This document shows, piece after piece, positions 12,381 to 24,990 of a stretch of DNA of 64,000 nucleotides. The stretch comes from Trifolium pratense (lineage: Eukaryota > Streptophyta > Magnoliopsida > Fabales > Fabaceae), in the NCBI RefSeq assembly GCF_020283565.1, contig NC_060060.1, positions 40,424,001 to 40,488,000 of the forward strand, in the 5' to 3' direction. Positions within the stretch are counted from its first letter, which is position 1; the number at the start of each line of letters is the position of its first letter. Below the pieces are notes generated by a model. It worked only from the letters and a program-made list of their open reading frames with translations. It made no database searches and had not been told where the DNA came from. The position numbers were made by a program, and so were the translations under genes.

Positions 12381-13602
12381 AATTCTCGAAGTTATTATAA
12401 ATAATCATAACTTAGTTAACAGGGGAAAATATGGTATCATATAGTTAGAGAGAGTTAGATAGTTCAACTAGTTTGAGTTAACGGTTGAATGAGTTGGAGG
12501 ACATTGAGTTAATGGGTACGATAGTCATTAATTTAAAAAATAAAAATAAGCTGGTTTCCTTATGTTTCGGTTGGACTTCCTTCTCCATTATACATTGCAT
12601 TGGGTTGGGTATCACTCAAATCAACTTGACTGAATTTTTTTTTCTACCCCAATATTTAACCCTTCACCCCTACAAATAATTTAATATTCCCATTTTACCC
12701 CTTTTATTATTTTATCCCTTTTATAAAAAAAAACTACATTTAATTAAAGTTACAAATTGGAAAAGTTCTATAAAAAAAAAAGTTCCGGACATTTAGCCAC
12801 GGTTGGCTAAATTGAAAATTTTCAGAGTAAAAGAATAACAGACCGGAACAATAGCAAATACATTTCTATTGTTAGTATAAGTGATTATGAACCAAATACA
12901 TTTCTTCTTGTTAATTCTGTTATGTCCTGTTGGCATAGTTCAAACCAGAATCATAACATGGAAATTGAGGGGTATATGCTTCAATTTTTCATTTACCTGT
13001 TCCAGCATTCCCACTAAGCCTCTATGCTGCTGCATCTTCACTACCAATGATATCAAGAAGCTTCTCCCATGCAGCAGTGTTTGTTAGAGTGTCTTTTTCA
13101 CTTCCTTTCTTCCTCTGTAGCACATTCATGCAGCAAATCAAATTTGCTTAAACCAAAAGTTGAAACAGATTATTGACAGATTCTATGGTGCAAATTTTGT
13201 ATGGCATACATACCTTAATGAAAGGAAGAAATCCCAAATTGAACCTGCATTTAATTAATCATGAAATCCAAAGCCAATTAAAAAAAAAAGTTTTTCCGGT
13301 TTGTTTGTGTCAGAGTGGACTGATTTGTTCAGGCTAGGTTGCAGGTAGAAGATGATAATTAAAATCATTGTAACCTGCGGAACACTACATTATTTTTTTA
13401 ATTTTTTTTTTTATATTATACAAATTAAAAAAGGGAATAAGTTATAATTTATTGAAGTGATCTGAAACTTCAATATTCTTCTATAACTAAACTGTTAATG
13501 GTTATTATTGTTTAACGCTCGATATAATTAAAGTTGATTTTAAGAGTTTTTGTTTTTATCATGTTTGTATCTATTTAAGAGTCTACAATGCAAATATGAA
13601 AT
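12381..13602. other. Intergenic DNA upstream of the secreted-protein gene
   Basis: AT-rich. Small ORFs around 12485 and 12881 lack any recognisable domain and are considered chance. The last 200-300 bp is the likely promoter of the gene at 13603. Confidence 0.4.
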
Positions 13603-14127
13603 ATGGCACCATTATTAATTATGATGAAGGAAACATCAGTTGGCAAAGTGATTACGACAAAAATAATTAGTTTAATGTTTATTATTATATTATTAATATT
13701 TTGTAATAATATTAATGTGTTAGATGCATTTAATTGGGAATGTGCAGGAACCGTAACACGTAAAGTGACAATAGAAAATGGTTTTATAGATGATGATCCA
13801 GAATATGATATGAAAAAGGATGAGATGGTTGTTCAATGCTTCCCTGATATTCTTATGCCTGTAACTATGAAACCAAATCCAATATCATCTTTTACGTATT
13901 GTGGTGGAATGTTTAATCGGAAATATGTTTGCAGAATATTTGTAAATGGTAAATATAATTTTCTCAAGGCACTTAGAGCTACAACTTATCCACGTAAAAC
14001 TTATGAATGTGAACAAAAAGAACTCGAATGCAAATGGCAAATACGTAGAGATAATCCTTATCTTTGGGTAACAAGTCGTAATGAGTGGGTCAAACAAGAC
14101 TATATGAATTATATTAAGAATGGGTGA
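13603..14127 (+). CDS. Small secreted protein, possibly S1 (self-incompatibility) family
   Basis: An intronless ORF of 174 codons. A hydrophobic stretch at about residues 20-36 ('IISLMFIIILLIFC') preceded by lysines looks like a signal peptide. Starting at Met7 or Met8 would give a more usual signal length than Met1. The mature part has about six cysteines, a beta-rich pattern, and near its end a 'CxxxxxxCKWQIRRD' block resembling the closing C-x-W-x-I-x-x-D motif of plant S1/SPH proteins. Those proteins are also small, secreted and intronless. The central glycosylation and 'DDDLG' motifs of classic S1 proteins are weak or missing, so the family call is tentative. A second, short ORF overlaps the stop codon and is not supported. 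Confidence 0.6.
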   Translation: MAPLLIMMKETSVGKVITTKIISLMFIIILLIFCNNINVLDAFNWECAGTVTRKVTIENGFIDDDPEYDMKKDEMVVQCFPDILMPVTMKPNPISSFTYCGGMFNRKYVCRIFVNGKYNFLKALRATTYPRKTYECEQKELECKWQIRRDNPYLWVTSRNEWVKQDYMNYIKNG

Positions 14128-14130
14128 CAA

Positions 14131-16999
14131 GTCGTAATCATTATTTGGTTGGCCCTGAAGAGTGTCTTTTTAAGAATGAAATTAAAAGTAGACATCTTTT
14201 AGGTGGTGTCTGTTTTAGTATTTTTCATTGGTATTCTGTTGTATACGAAACCTCTGTTTTGTACTTTCTTTTTTACTGGTCTCTGTTCATCTTGTATATG
14301 ACCTGGTTATTAATAATAATATATTTGCTATTAAAAAAAATTATGTATGAATTATATTAAGAGTTAATTAATATAATAATAGTAATTGTTTAACTCACTC
14401 ATGAATATATTCAACAAACTTAATTTGCAATAACTAATAAGTTCATTAGATTCACTTTTTAATTAATTAATTAATGTCCATTGTAAGTTTTTTTTTTTTG
14501 GTTACAAAAGAAAAATATATATAACGAGCATAATATGGATCAATATATCTTTCGTTTACCGAATAAGATGATCGAGTTCAAATGATTAATTAGTTTTTTT
14601 AAAATAAATTGTTCGAGATAATATGGATTTAATTCATAGGAGGAACTATTCTTGGCCAAATTCATAGGAGGAACCAGATTCTCTTTCCCCATGAGAATCG
14701 AAGATTAAAACAAAAACAAAATCTCACGTCTAACTCATAGTGGTAAGAAGACAAGTCTTATAGACTAGAGATGTCTCGAATTTGAGTAAGTATCGTTCTC
14801 TCACACTAAATTTATATTAGCAAAAAAAAAAAATCATGTCCAATTCGCAGATAAAAATATTCACTAGCAAAAAAAAAAACATCTACATGAGGTGATAAAT
14901 TTTTCTTATCTTTTTTTTAAGCAAATCGGGACGCAAATGGTGAGCCACCTGCAACACCCTAGATAAATATAAAATGAAGCAAGAACAAAAAGAAAAGGGG
15001 GATATGAACCAAAACATTCTCAAGCGAAATAAAAACTAAGGAACAAAAGTCAAACCTAGAAGAAAATTGCAACAACATAAAAAAAAAACAAAAATAAATA
15101 TTAAACTAAGAGGAAAAGAACAAGAAAAGCTCAATCTGGTAGCCTACCTCAGAGCATAATATATGTACCCGAAAATTCTTCTGCATATTCTTTTTCTTGA
15201 CTTTAGACACCACTTCAGTGAAAGGCTCTTCCCTACCAGCTTCTTGATTCTTCAAAAAAATTGATAGTTGTCGCTCTCTTTACCTATTCGGCGTAAACCA
15301 TGCGCCACATGTCTCTACCATCATTTTCCTTTCAATCCTGTTGTAAAATTGCCAAATCATTAGCAACATTTGAATTTAAAACCTTATCAGAACAATGAGA
15401 TTAGACAAACTCAAATAGTCAAATTGATTAAAAATAGTAAAAGTTATTTCAAAATCATCCTTTTATAAATAAAAAGAGTGATTTTGACATTCCATAACTT
15501 AAATATTTATGTTAGAGATTTTTACTCAATAAAAAATACAATTTTTTAAAAAATGTATCTCTCAAAAATGATTTTATGAAAAGCTATTTAAAATAGTTTT
15601 TTTTTATAGAGATTTTTTTGAAATTTTATGATCTAAAACAATATGTAACAAAATGATGAAATACATAAAATGACATTTTAAGAGAAGCTATTTAAACAAA
15701 TTTTTCATTTGAAGCTTCTATAAAAAAAAATTCTTTATTAAATTTTCTTTTAACAAAAATACAATACACAACAAAATTCATTTTTTAAAAAAGCCAGAAC
15801 AAACTTGCCTAAAATCTTTTTTTTGAATTAGAAATAGTCTATAATAGCAATTTATTAGTATATTTTATCTTCTTTTTTCTTAAGTATTCTTGTAACTTTC
15901 TACTTTTATTTTCTTAATGGCTGCACCTTAATATGCTTATTATCCTGTGCATCATCGGTGCATGTCTCCACTATAATAGGTTCATGCCAATTAAGCATTG
16001 AATTGAAATAAAATCACCAACAATGAAATGTTTTTCGAACGGTAAAAATCTTGGTCCTCTTAAATATATGGTCAGTGGTTCGATCATTAGTTCATATGTA
16101 TAGAGAAAATTTGGTTGGGAGAGGAGAACTCACCTCGTATGCGCTACAATTTTCCCGCGGATATTAGTCATCACTAAAGGCGGTGCAAACTATATAATTA
16201 TGCAATCCTATAAATACACAATACTACAATTAATTATCTTTCCTGAAATTAACACAGAGTGACATATTGCTTGCGACATTATATATGTAAGTAAAAGTAA
16301 ACATGTTTGAAATAATGCAATTTATTTTGATAAGCTTCAATTATTCTTTGGTGGGATGCTGACAAGTTCCTTTTGTTTCTCTTTTTTTCTTTTCTTTCTG
16401 ATTCCTAAGGCCACATACATTCTTCTCATCTTCTTTTCTCTGCTTTTGAAATTTGTGAGTTCTACCTTGATGGGTCCATTAATTTAAAAGAATAATAATT
16501 GATCAACAAACTTTTTCTTAAGTGACTTTTGATAAACTGGACCTTCTCTTAACGAGGGTCCCTTTGGCATCATTCTGGAATCTCCTTTACTTGTTTTGGA
16601 ATATATTAAAGTGAGAAAAGAGCTTCAAGTACAAAACACTGCACCATGTTAAAGAGAAAGGTACTTCAATTCAATATATCTCTTCTTTTTTACTTTACTT
16701 GTTTTTCACATTTTGGGCCACATACACTACAAATATTCCTTTCTTTGAGTATCAACAAAGTTTGCCACTAAGAAATCGCATATTTTTCAACACAGAACAA
16801 ACATAGGCAGGGCATATATATATTCTTGCAGAGGAAAAACCGAACCACTTCACCACCCGTGCACTTGTTGGACCCATTAAGTTATACCATTTTGTAAGAA
16901 AAAGTTATCAATAACAAAGAGTTAAGATCGTTGAGGTTAGTGTAATGGATAGAATTGGAAAAAAATACAAGTCTTTGAATATAATTTTAGCGGGGTGTA
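14131..16999. other. Intergenic AT-rich DNA
   Basis: Long AT-rich tract with several poly-A/T runs (about 14821, 14867, 15600) and pieces resembling the 'aagctatttaaa' TIR elements common in legumes (about 15430-15800). No gene is supported. Confidence 0.4.
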
Positions 17000-17084
17000 T
17001 TGGGATTTTATGGGATATTTAAAAGACTTTTTAAAAATAAAAAAAAATTATTGGATTTAATTAAGACAATTAAGATTTTTTTTT

Positions 17085-17310
17085 CAGGACAACAAAAAGA
17101 AAAAGTTGTTGCAGCTCAATTTGGCAAGCGACCGGCAGTTTTGCAAGCGTCGAAGTTTTCGGTGTCGCTAGGTTATTCAGCGGCGGTTTTGACTATCGCT
17201 GGAATAACCGTCGGTATGGTATTTTACGGCTGTTTTGTATGTTTGCGGTTTATTACTGAATTTTAAAAAAAAAATAGGTTATATGGTGGCAGTTTTAAAC
17301 CGCCGCAAAA
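17085..17310 (+). mobile_element. CACTA-like subterminal remnant
   Basis: Carries 'caacaaaaagaaaaag' followed by GC-rich motifs ('ggcggttt', 'aaccgtcgg', 'aaaccgccgc') like those at 8873 and 10097. The exact CACTA terminus is not intact, so this is a degraded relative at best. The short ORF spanning it is not a gene. Confidence 0.35.
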
Positions 17311-17699
17311 CTTTAAAATGTTTTTTTTTAAAAAAAAATCCCAACAATAAATGGGGTGTTTACTTAATTCTTTTTCCGTTTTTTTTTATAATGGTATTTA
17401 CTCAAATCTCACTAACCAAATGAGTCTTACTTTTCTATTGCTAACTAATTCAATAAGCCTTTTCTTAAACATAAAAAATTTATTAAAGTAACTAAATTAC
17501 AACAAGTGCTTTTGCTGAAGATCACTACTGGTTTGTCCAATAAACACTAGCATAACTACTACAAGATACATAAGCATCAACCTCAAAAATTTAATAGCCT
17601 TTTGGAACATAACAACAAGAACTACGGTCATTGCTCTTAGAAATTGTGTTCTAAAGCCTGAAAATCAAAGTCATGGTAAAAGTGAAGATAAACAAATTT

Positions 17700-18560
17700 T
17701 GTAATATCTTGCAGTTAGGACTTCGGATGTGACAACCTATGAAGGGAAAAATTAAGTTGATTAGAAGAGCGCTTATAAAAAAAAAGTTGATTAGAAGAGC
17801 AGTTGTTTATATCTAGCTTGCAGCTATGCCAATGCCCAAGAGGATCAACAACACCCGGTGCCAAAATCAAAATGTTCTTAACCTGAATCAAAGCAACATC
17901 TTGAGGATCAGGGAAAAGCCTTGTTGTATATCTCATGTTATTAAAAACATCAATTACTACTTGGATAAACTAATTTATATTAAGCAACAGAATAATATAA
18001 TCTGCCATGAGTCATATGTCGCGTTTACAAAGAAGATTGGTGTGGTGATTTGAAATACAACATATTGAAGGAAAAAGCACTGCAACATAGTTCAGAAGTC
18101 GGAAGTATTAGTAACACCAAAAATGAAATTGCAATGATAAGAAAATAGAACTATAGTTCACAAACTTACCAGCCTTGGCCTGAGTCTTGAAGTGCATGAT
18201 CTAGGTAAATTCCATGCAGAGCCCTATTAGAAAGATTCATTCAAATGAAAAGATAGAAAAGATATGTGGCAATTTTTTGTGTGTAGAACTGCAAGTGTTC
18301 TAATATTGCAAATTATCAGAGTTAAGAAGATTACATGTCTTGTAACAATTTGACTGAAGAATTGTTCAATATGTTGTGTTCCAGAGACATCCGTTTTGTT
18401 AAAAGTAACAACATATTGAATTGAATCATATGAGATGATTAAGGAAGTTAAAAAATTTATGAAAATGTTAATTAAGAAGCATATCTAGGTGCTGCTTACG
18501 CGTTGATAAAGTAACCAGCTCCAATCGGAGAATAATAGCTAGTGTATATTTGTTCTCCTA
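17700..18560 (-). pseudogene. Exon fragments of an unidentified gene (copy A)
   Basis: Three minus-strand segments have exon-like boundaries. They are 18545-18490 ('EQIYTSYYSPIGAGYFINA', ending at a GT donor), 18235-18172 ('LHGIYLDHALQDSGQGW', donor 'GGTAAG'), and 17936-17800 (beginning 'MRYTTRLFPDPQDVALIQVK' and ending near 'HWHSCKLDI'). A related version of the last exon lies at 24995-25120 with different damage. Conservation of the reading between the two copies suggests a real coding sequence, but I do not recognise the family. No complete gene can be assembled; the locus may be a pseudogene or a gene with exons I missed. Confidence 0.4.
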
Positions 18561-20930
18561 CAGCAACAATATCAGTTTCTTTTCCACATCAGGTTATGAC
18601 ATAGGAGAAAAAAACAAATTAAGAAGCTATGAATAACTAGAAAATTATACACAATACAATCCTTAATTAGATGCATAATATGATGAAGTTTATCTTGCTT
18701 CAGCTGCATCGCAAAAACTAATCGAGAGTGAAAAGTCAAAGTTACATTAATCATGTTAAAGAGAATTAGTTTTTCATCATGAGTGAGTTAAATAAAAGTA
18801 TTGTGACTACTATCATAAAAGTAAATTTAGATAAGGAATTCATTAAACAGAGGATACAACATACAGGCAAACTCTATTATGAAGCAAGATAACTATGGCA
18901 AACACACACACACACGCAAACCATACAGGGTATTTGATTAAACAAGTTACCAACCAAGAAACAGCTATACAAGGTATATACAAGGTATCGACATGCAATA
19001 AGTTCTACATTTAACACCCATGCATTACAGATGCTCAGTACAAATTCATATTATTCTCAGAGCACTGATATGATAAATAAACTCAGTCTCGTGTATACCA
19101 CATAACAGCTCGCTATATACCCTTTTTCTTGTAATGTTTGTATTTTTTGAGAAAATATTTAGCTGGGAACCAGTGTAACAGGAAATACGTATTATGAATT
19201 AAGTAGTTTATTTTAAATAATTTATTTTATGTTATTTTACATTTTTATCCTTTAGGATTGTATTTAAAGGCATTGTGCCTCACTTTGACAATCAATCAAC
19301 AAATGAACAAATATCTCTTCTCTCAAAAACTCTTATTCTATTCTCATATAGTTTCTCATTTGTACCGAATTCTAAAGATTCCACAGAAAAATCTTCATGC
19401 AGATTTTTGGTCCAAATCCGCAGGAAATTCTGCAGGAAATAAGCACGTTTCTAGAAGTTCAACTGATTCTATAAAAATGAGCCTATAAAATAGTTCGATT
19501 GTTCTATAAAAACAAAGCATGTCAAAATCATTAGCAGATATTTTTTTTAATTGAAAAAAAGAAGCTAAAACTTACTTATTTTATTGAATTTCAGATTAGC
19601 AAAGTCTCTTCTCCTAAAAACTAGAAATCAAAGATTTAAGATAAAAAAAATCCTTATACATATTAGAAAATACAAGAAAAAAAGTTAATAATCCAATCAT
19701 TAAAAAATGCTAAAAAAAATACTTAGTTTTAGACGTACTCCCTCCGTCTCATATAAGTAAAAATTGACTATAAGTAAAAATTGACGTTTTAGAGATAGAA
19801 GAGAATAATTTACATGAGATAGGAGAGAGGAATAATTTACACTTAAAATAAAAAATTGTAACATCATTTTTTTTAATAAGGCGAAGAGCATCTAGGTATT
19901 AGGTGATAAAGCAGGCTTCGCCTCCATCCTTTATCTATATCTCTTTATTATATATATATATACAAAAATCGGGGGACATGGACCTAACCCAGTAAATCTA
20001 CACAAAAGCGTATAGGACAATGAAACATGAACATACCAACCTCTAGATAATCATAAGGGACAACATAGAAGTCCTAAAAATTCTAGGCGAGTGAACTGAC
20101 CGTTAACACGGAGACAATCCACGTACCTGCTACTCCCTGCAGCTACAGCAAGCAAGCGTGGCTTTTTCAAGCTAAAAAATATTGTAACATCATGTCACAC
20201 CTATGTAATGTGATCATCTAATACTATAATACTCATTTAATAATACTAACATCGTTTCATCTATATAATCAATCTCATAATCTAACAAAAACAAAATTCT
20301 TTGTGTAGAAATTATTTAAGTTTATAAAAGTTATACTTCGTATAAAGTGTAGCTAGCTAGTCCAATGGCTTGATTTGGAATATTTTGTTCAACAATTGAG
20401 GCAGAGTAGCTGGGAATACACGGTGTTATAGTGGCAGTGTTTTGAACACCAATCATTGGATTTTGATTCTTGTGATCCAACTCTACACCACAACCCAAGA
20501 AATCTAAAAGAAAGACTTGATCGAATGGCTTTTTTAGATATGTTGTTGGCCATTATACTTTTCCTTTTTCTTTTTCTTTTTCTTTTTTATTTTTTGGTGA
20601 AATTTTCTTTTAATCTTCATCTTTTTCTTTCTCTTTGGAATAATTTCTTTGAGACTTTTGTCCAAGAGTGAGCCATTTTAGATTGCTTTCATAATGCAAA
20701 GAAAAGTGAACGTATTCCCACATATTCTTTGTATTCTTGGCATCTCATTGTGAATTGGGTATTCCCTTCATATTATATTTCATTTCCAACATTCAATCAT
20801 ATAAATTAATTTCCAACATTCAATCATATAAATTAATTAATCATGTTTTAATTTATTCCCTTTAATGGAAATTAAATTGTTGGCTTATATAAATTACTAT
20901 TCTAACCTATGATGCACGGGTACTCCATTT
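18561..20930. other. Intergenic DNA with repeat pieces
   Basis: Contains (CA)n near 18903, sequence at about 19180-19400 resembling an LTR end of a copia-like element, half of a Stowaway-type terminus at 19738 ('tactccctccgtctc'), and a short (TA)n near 19951. No gene supported. Confidence 0.35.
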
Positions 20931-20935
20931 AAGGG

Positions 20936-21116
20936 AGAGTACCAGTATCGGGTACGTATCCGTATCAGTACCGGGTACATACCCGTACCTTTTTTTTTTT
21001 TTTTGATAAGCATACATACCCGTACCTTAATTTATGCTCATACATGTACATTAATTTTTAAAAAAATGTCGTACCTCGTACTGGTACCCGTATCGGGTAC
21101 CAGTACCGCACCTAGA
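20936..21116. repeat. Inverted-repeat element with 'gggtac' arms
   Basis: Arms 'agtaccagtatcgggtac' (about 20938) and 'gtacccgtatcgggtacc' plus 'agtaccgcacc' (about 21085-21112) are inverted, with further 'gtacccgtacc' copies on both sides of a T-run. The arrangement resembles a small foldback/MITE. No ORF. Confidence 0.55.
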
Positions 21117-22297
21117 CAACATAGATTCTAACACAATTTGACACATGTGATCATCGCATATGTGGTTGTTAGATTAAGATTAAACGACCCAAACTTTAAA
21201 TTCGATATTTACTTGTTTAACAAATTTAAATATAAATTGTTTAATCTCAATCCAACAATTATAAATGTACTGACCGCATGAATGCGTCAAATTCTTAGTT
21301 GCAATTCAATTTTCACCCTAACCTAATGATTAATAGGTTGGTGCTTAGTTTATTTTTTATTTTTTTACAGAAGGTTGGTGCTTAGTTATGACTAAAATGT
21401 GGGTTTGAAAATTCCTTAATTTGTTAGGATAATCTTAAGAAATTATGACATGTTAGATGTCTTGAACGGACACATAACTTATTAGTGTCGTTTTGATATG
21501 AGGTACAACTTTATATCTCTTGAAATGGTTGATTAGTTTTTTTTTTTTTCCTTATCATACTTTTCTTAAGAGAAAACACGGAAGCTCTTGGTCCAAAAAT
21601 CTAATCATAGATTCTTTGATTCCTCCATCCCTACAAAGAACAAAAAGAATCTGCCAATTGCAATGCCACACACATCATATAAAAAGAAAACTACAAAATT
21701 AAAGTTGTTAAAAAGGGAAAGGAAATTTGAAAGAAAGATTGATTAATTTAGTTTACACTTTCAATCACCACAAAAACGCAAAATATCCAATAATACATCA
21801 TTCCTATAATTTTTTTTCTTTTAAATTTTACCTGAAAGTTTATCACAGCATTAAGAAAGTAGCATCCATTATTCATTATGGTGGGCCTACCCAATTCAGT
21901 ATGGAATCAAACCTTAGCAAGAAATGAAAGTGGGAAAACAGCAAGATAAAAACAAACCAAACACTTTTCCTTTATTTTTATTTTATTTTTCCTCTCCTTT
22001 TTAGACTCAAAATTGAGCTGTTTTCCTTTCATTGTTTTTGCTGTATCAAAGATTCTTTCCACCTCTTTTCAAGTCAAAGAAGAAAAAATAATGAAAAAAG
22101 AAAAAGTGAATATATGAAATATGGCTACAAGCTCATGGCATATATTCCCCCAACATAACCCCACTCATGCTTCCTTATATGGAGTGAGATCAAACAACAT
22201 AACAACAACAGCACCAATTTATATATAAATAAATAAAAACTATAGTTGCCACATGTTCATGTATATATAGTAAGCTTAAAGCATCAAAAGTATATTT
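21117..22297. promoter_or_regulatory. Upstream region of the MYB-CC gene
   Basis: Intergenic sequence whose last few hundred bases should hold the promoter. A TATA-like 'gtatatatag' lies at 22261-22270, very close to the chosen ATG at 22298, so it may be 5' UTR sequence instead. No transposon termini recognised. Confidence 0.35.
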
Positions 22298-23833
22298 ATG
22301 TTTCAGTCTCTATTACAAAAAAAGCAAATGGATCAGCAAAACCAAAGTATGCGTTTGGTTCTTTCTACTGATGCTAAGCCTAGGCTGAAATGGACTCATG
22401 AACTTCACCAAAGATTTGCTGAAGCAATTAACCAGCTTGGAGGTGCAGAAAGTAAGTGACACAAGACCTTACTATTTTAATATCAGAATTTAGATCATAT
22501 CATAAGTACTAATTAATGTATTTTTCACACTATGCATATGTGACAGAGGCAACACCAAAGAGTCTTATGAGGGCTATGGGGATTCCAGGACTCACTTTAT
22601 ACCATCTAAAGAGCCACTTACAGGTATTTTGCATTTTGAAATTATTCTATCATGGTTTTTTTTTCCCCACACTGAAGCAAAAGATTATTTGAGTTTGAGC
22701 TTATTTGTATTTCTTGTTATTAATTATTATTACAGAAATATAGACTTGGCAAAAGCCAACAGGTAGAAACATGTTCTGACAACAAACAAGGTGAGTTACT
22801 GTATAACAGTAATAGAATGATTGGCAGGTTTCTGATTTGGCATAATCTTGAATTCTTGATTCATGGATGCAGATTACATAGAAATCCAAAGCACTGGAAG
22901 TCAATGCAGCAGAGAAATTAGTGTTGGAAACCAGAATCAAACCACTGAGTAATAGTTAATTTGAATTCGAGCGAATATTGGAGCGTCTTTTATTAATGGT
23001 TGAAGTAAATAAATAGTATATTATCTAGAACTTTCATTGATCAAATATTTTCTGTTTATTAGAAGCTTGAAGATTTCTGAGGCTCTCCAAATACAAATGG
23101 AAGTACAAAAGAAACTTTATGAACAAATTGAGGTAACACTAACAAATTATGATCTATATTCCGGATGATGCATTACATGTTAATCAATTTGGAACATGAT
23201 TACAATTTTCAGGTGCAGAAACATTTACAGTTTAGAATTGAAGCTCAAGGAAAGTACTTACAATCGGTACTAATGAAGGCGCAAGAAGCACTTGCAGGAC
23301 ACGGTTCTTGTTCGACAACAGGTGTAGAACATGCTAATAAAGATGAACTACTTTCTCAGTTATTATCAATAATCAACAATGCATGTCCTAGTTCTCCCAT
23401 TTCAGAACTAACAGAAACAAGAGGTTTAAGTTTAAACTTTGGTGAGAAGAAACAAAATAGAGGAACTATGTGTTCTCTAGAAAGTTCTCTTACATCATCT
23501 GAAAGCTCTGAGAGAAAAGAGGAAAATCAAACCATAGATGAGGCAGAGAACACTTCAAATTATAATAGTATTTCAGTTGAATTGCCACTAATTTCCATTG
23601 TAACAGAAAGTAAAACATTCAAGACTGATACAAATGATGAAGCTAGTGGGAAAAAGAGAAGTGCAACTACTGATTTTGATGGTGGTTGTGTTGATCAATC
23701 AGATGGAAAAAGATGTGGCAAAAAATTGAGGAAATCTGAGTTGTCACAAATGCTTGACTTGAACATAAAATATGAGAGAGACGTTGACTTAAGTTCCACA
23801 GAAATAGATTTAAATTGTAGTTCAAGCTTTTGA
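22298..23833 (+). CDS. MYB-CC (GARP/PHR-like) transcription factor
   Basis: Six exons: 22298-22451, 22547-22623, 22736-22790, 22873-22948, 23063-23132 and 23213-23833. All have GT-AG borders and compatible phases, giving about 350 residues. The single SHLQKYR-type GARP MYB repeat spans about residues 27-82 ('PRLKWTHELHQRF', 'GLTLYHLKSHLQKYRLGK'). The MYB-CC coiled coil follows, with 'EVQKKLYEQIEVQKHL' and 'RIEAQGKYLQSVL'. Family knowledge: nuclear DNA-binding factors related to PHR1/PHL and MYR proteins, several of them acting in phosphate or flowering control. The start at 22298 (MFQS..) fits relatives that begin MF..KK; the in-frame ATG at 22328 is an alternative. The C-terminus ends in an acidic tail with an EAR-like 'LDLNI' at about residues 327-331. 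Exact paralogue not assigned. Confidence 0.93.
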
Positions 23834-24990
23834 GTACAATGAAGATGGTTTATTGTAATATTTACATTTGAAACAAATTAAGTCACTCTCAGGAGCAAAT
23901 TAATGTATAAACTATGTATATTTTATAATGGAAATGTATAATACTTATATGACAAATCTTTGTTCAATCTTTTTTCTTTTCTTAATCTTGTTGCTCATAT
24001 GGGATCACAATGTCAAATAAAATTTACTGTAACTTTGTAACAAGCATCTATTGGTCTAATTTTATTATCCTTTAGATGCTTATGAAGACCCTACTACAAT
24101 ATTGGTTGGTGACATCAAAACAAACCCGATTTAGTGACCGATTTTAGAGACCGGTTTAGTGACTATTTTAGTGACCAGTTTTGTATAGTGTTGGTATTGA
24201 GTTTAAGCTTAAATGCAGTTTTGGCCTCCCAAGTTTCCAAATGGTTTGATTTTGGGCCCCCTAATTTCAAATGCTTGAATTTAGCCCCTCACTTTTATGG
24301 CCCCCTCTTGACTATTTTGACTAAAAATTATATTTTGTACATGTGTCTTAATTTTATTGGATAACATGAAAAGGTTATTATTTATTTAAAATGAAATTAA
24401 AATTAGGACAGAAGGTCACGTCACGTGAGGCTTTCAGTAACAATCTCGATGGTTACTGTTTATGCTAGATACCCATTTGGAATCCTTTTCCATTCTCAAT
24501 CTCTAAATCACAGTTTGGACTGTTCAATCTTCCAATTTCCCCTTCGCTACAAATTATGATACTAAGTTTACAGTACACTTCAAATTTTACAGGTGTGTTA
24601 TAGTTTCTTTCATATATACCAAGTTTCTTGCCACCCCCTATTAACCGTGGCTAACATTGTTCTGTTTTTTTTTTTTTTTTTTAAAGCTGCTATTCTTTCA
24701 TGCCATTTTTTGTCTTTCTTTTCTTATACTATTCAAACTATGCAAATTGATAAATTTAAACTTTATTAACACTAAATTTATCTACGGTGCTAAGCTAAAT
24801 TTCTCCAAGCCCCTCATACACGACAAAAAATTCGCAACATATTTGTGACAAGAATTATATTCAGGTTAAAATCAATGTCAAGAACTAATAAGAGTACATA
24901 CATGGAATACAACAACTATCTGTAGACCCACCCAAGAATCATAGGATTGAAAGCCTAAACATATCCGTACGATTAAAAGGAGTGCATTTC
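23834..24990. other. Intergenic DNA with a TIR-like repeat end
   Basis: Starts with the MYB-CC 3' UTR. Around 24200-24330 lies 'gcttaaatgcagttttggcc', resembling the left end of the 'gcttaattgcattttggcc' elements seen elsewhere in the window (for example 50936); a right end was not found. Otherwise nothing recognised. Confidence 0.35.

Noticed and set aside
12881..13087. 68-codon ORF with an apparent signal peptide
   Set aside because: No homology recognised, ends in a composition typical of chance ORFs, no conserved pattern.
14124..14360. ORF overlapping the end of the secreted-protein gene
   Set aside because: AT-rich, no start context; likely 3' UTR.
19180..19500. Possible solo LTR of a copia element
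   Set aside because: Style is suggestive, but no terminal TG..CA pair or flanking duplication could be read.
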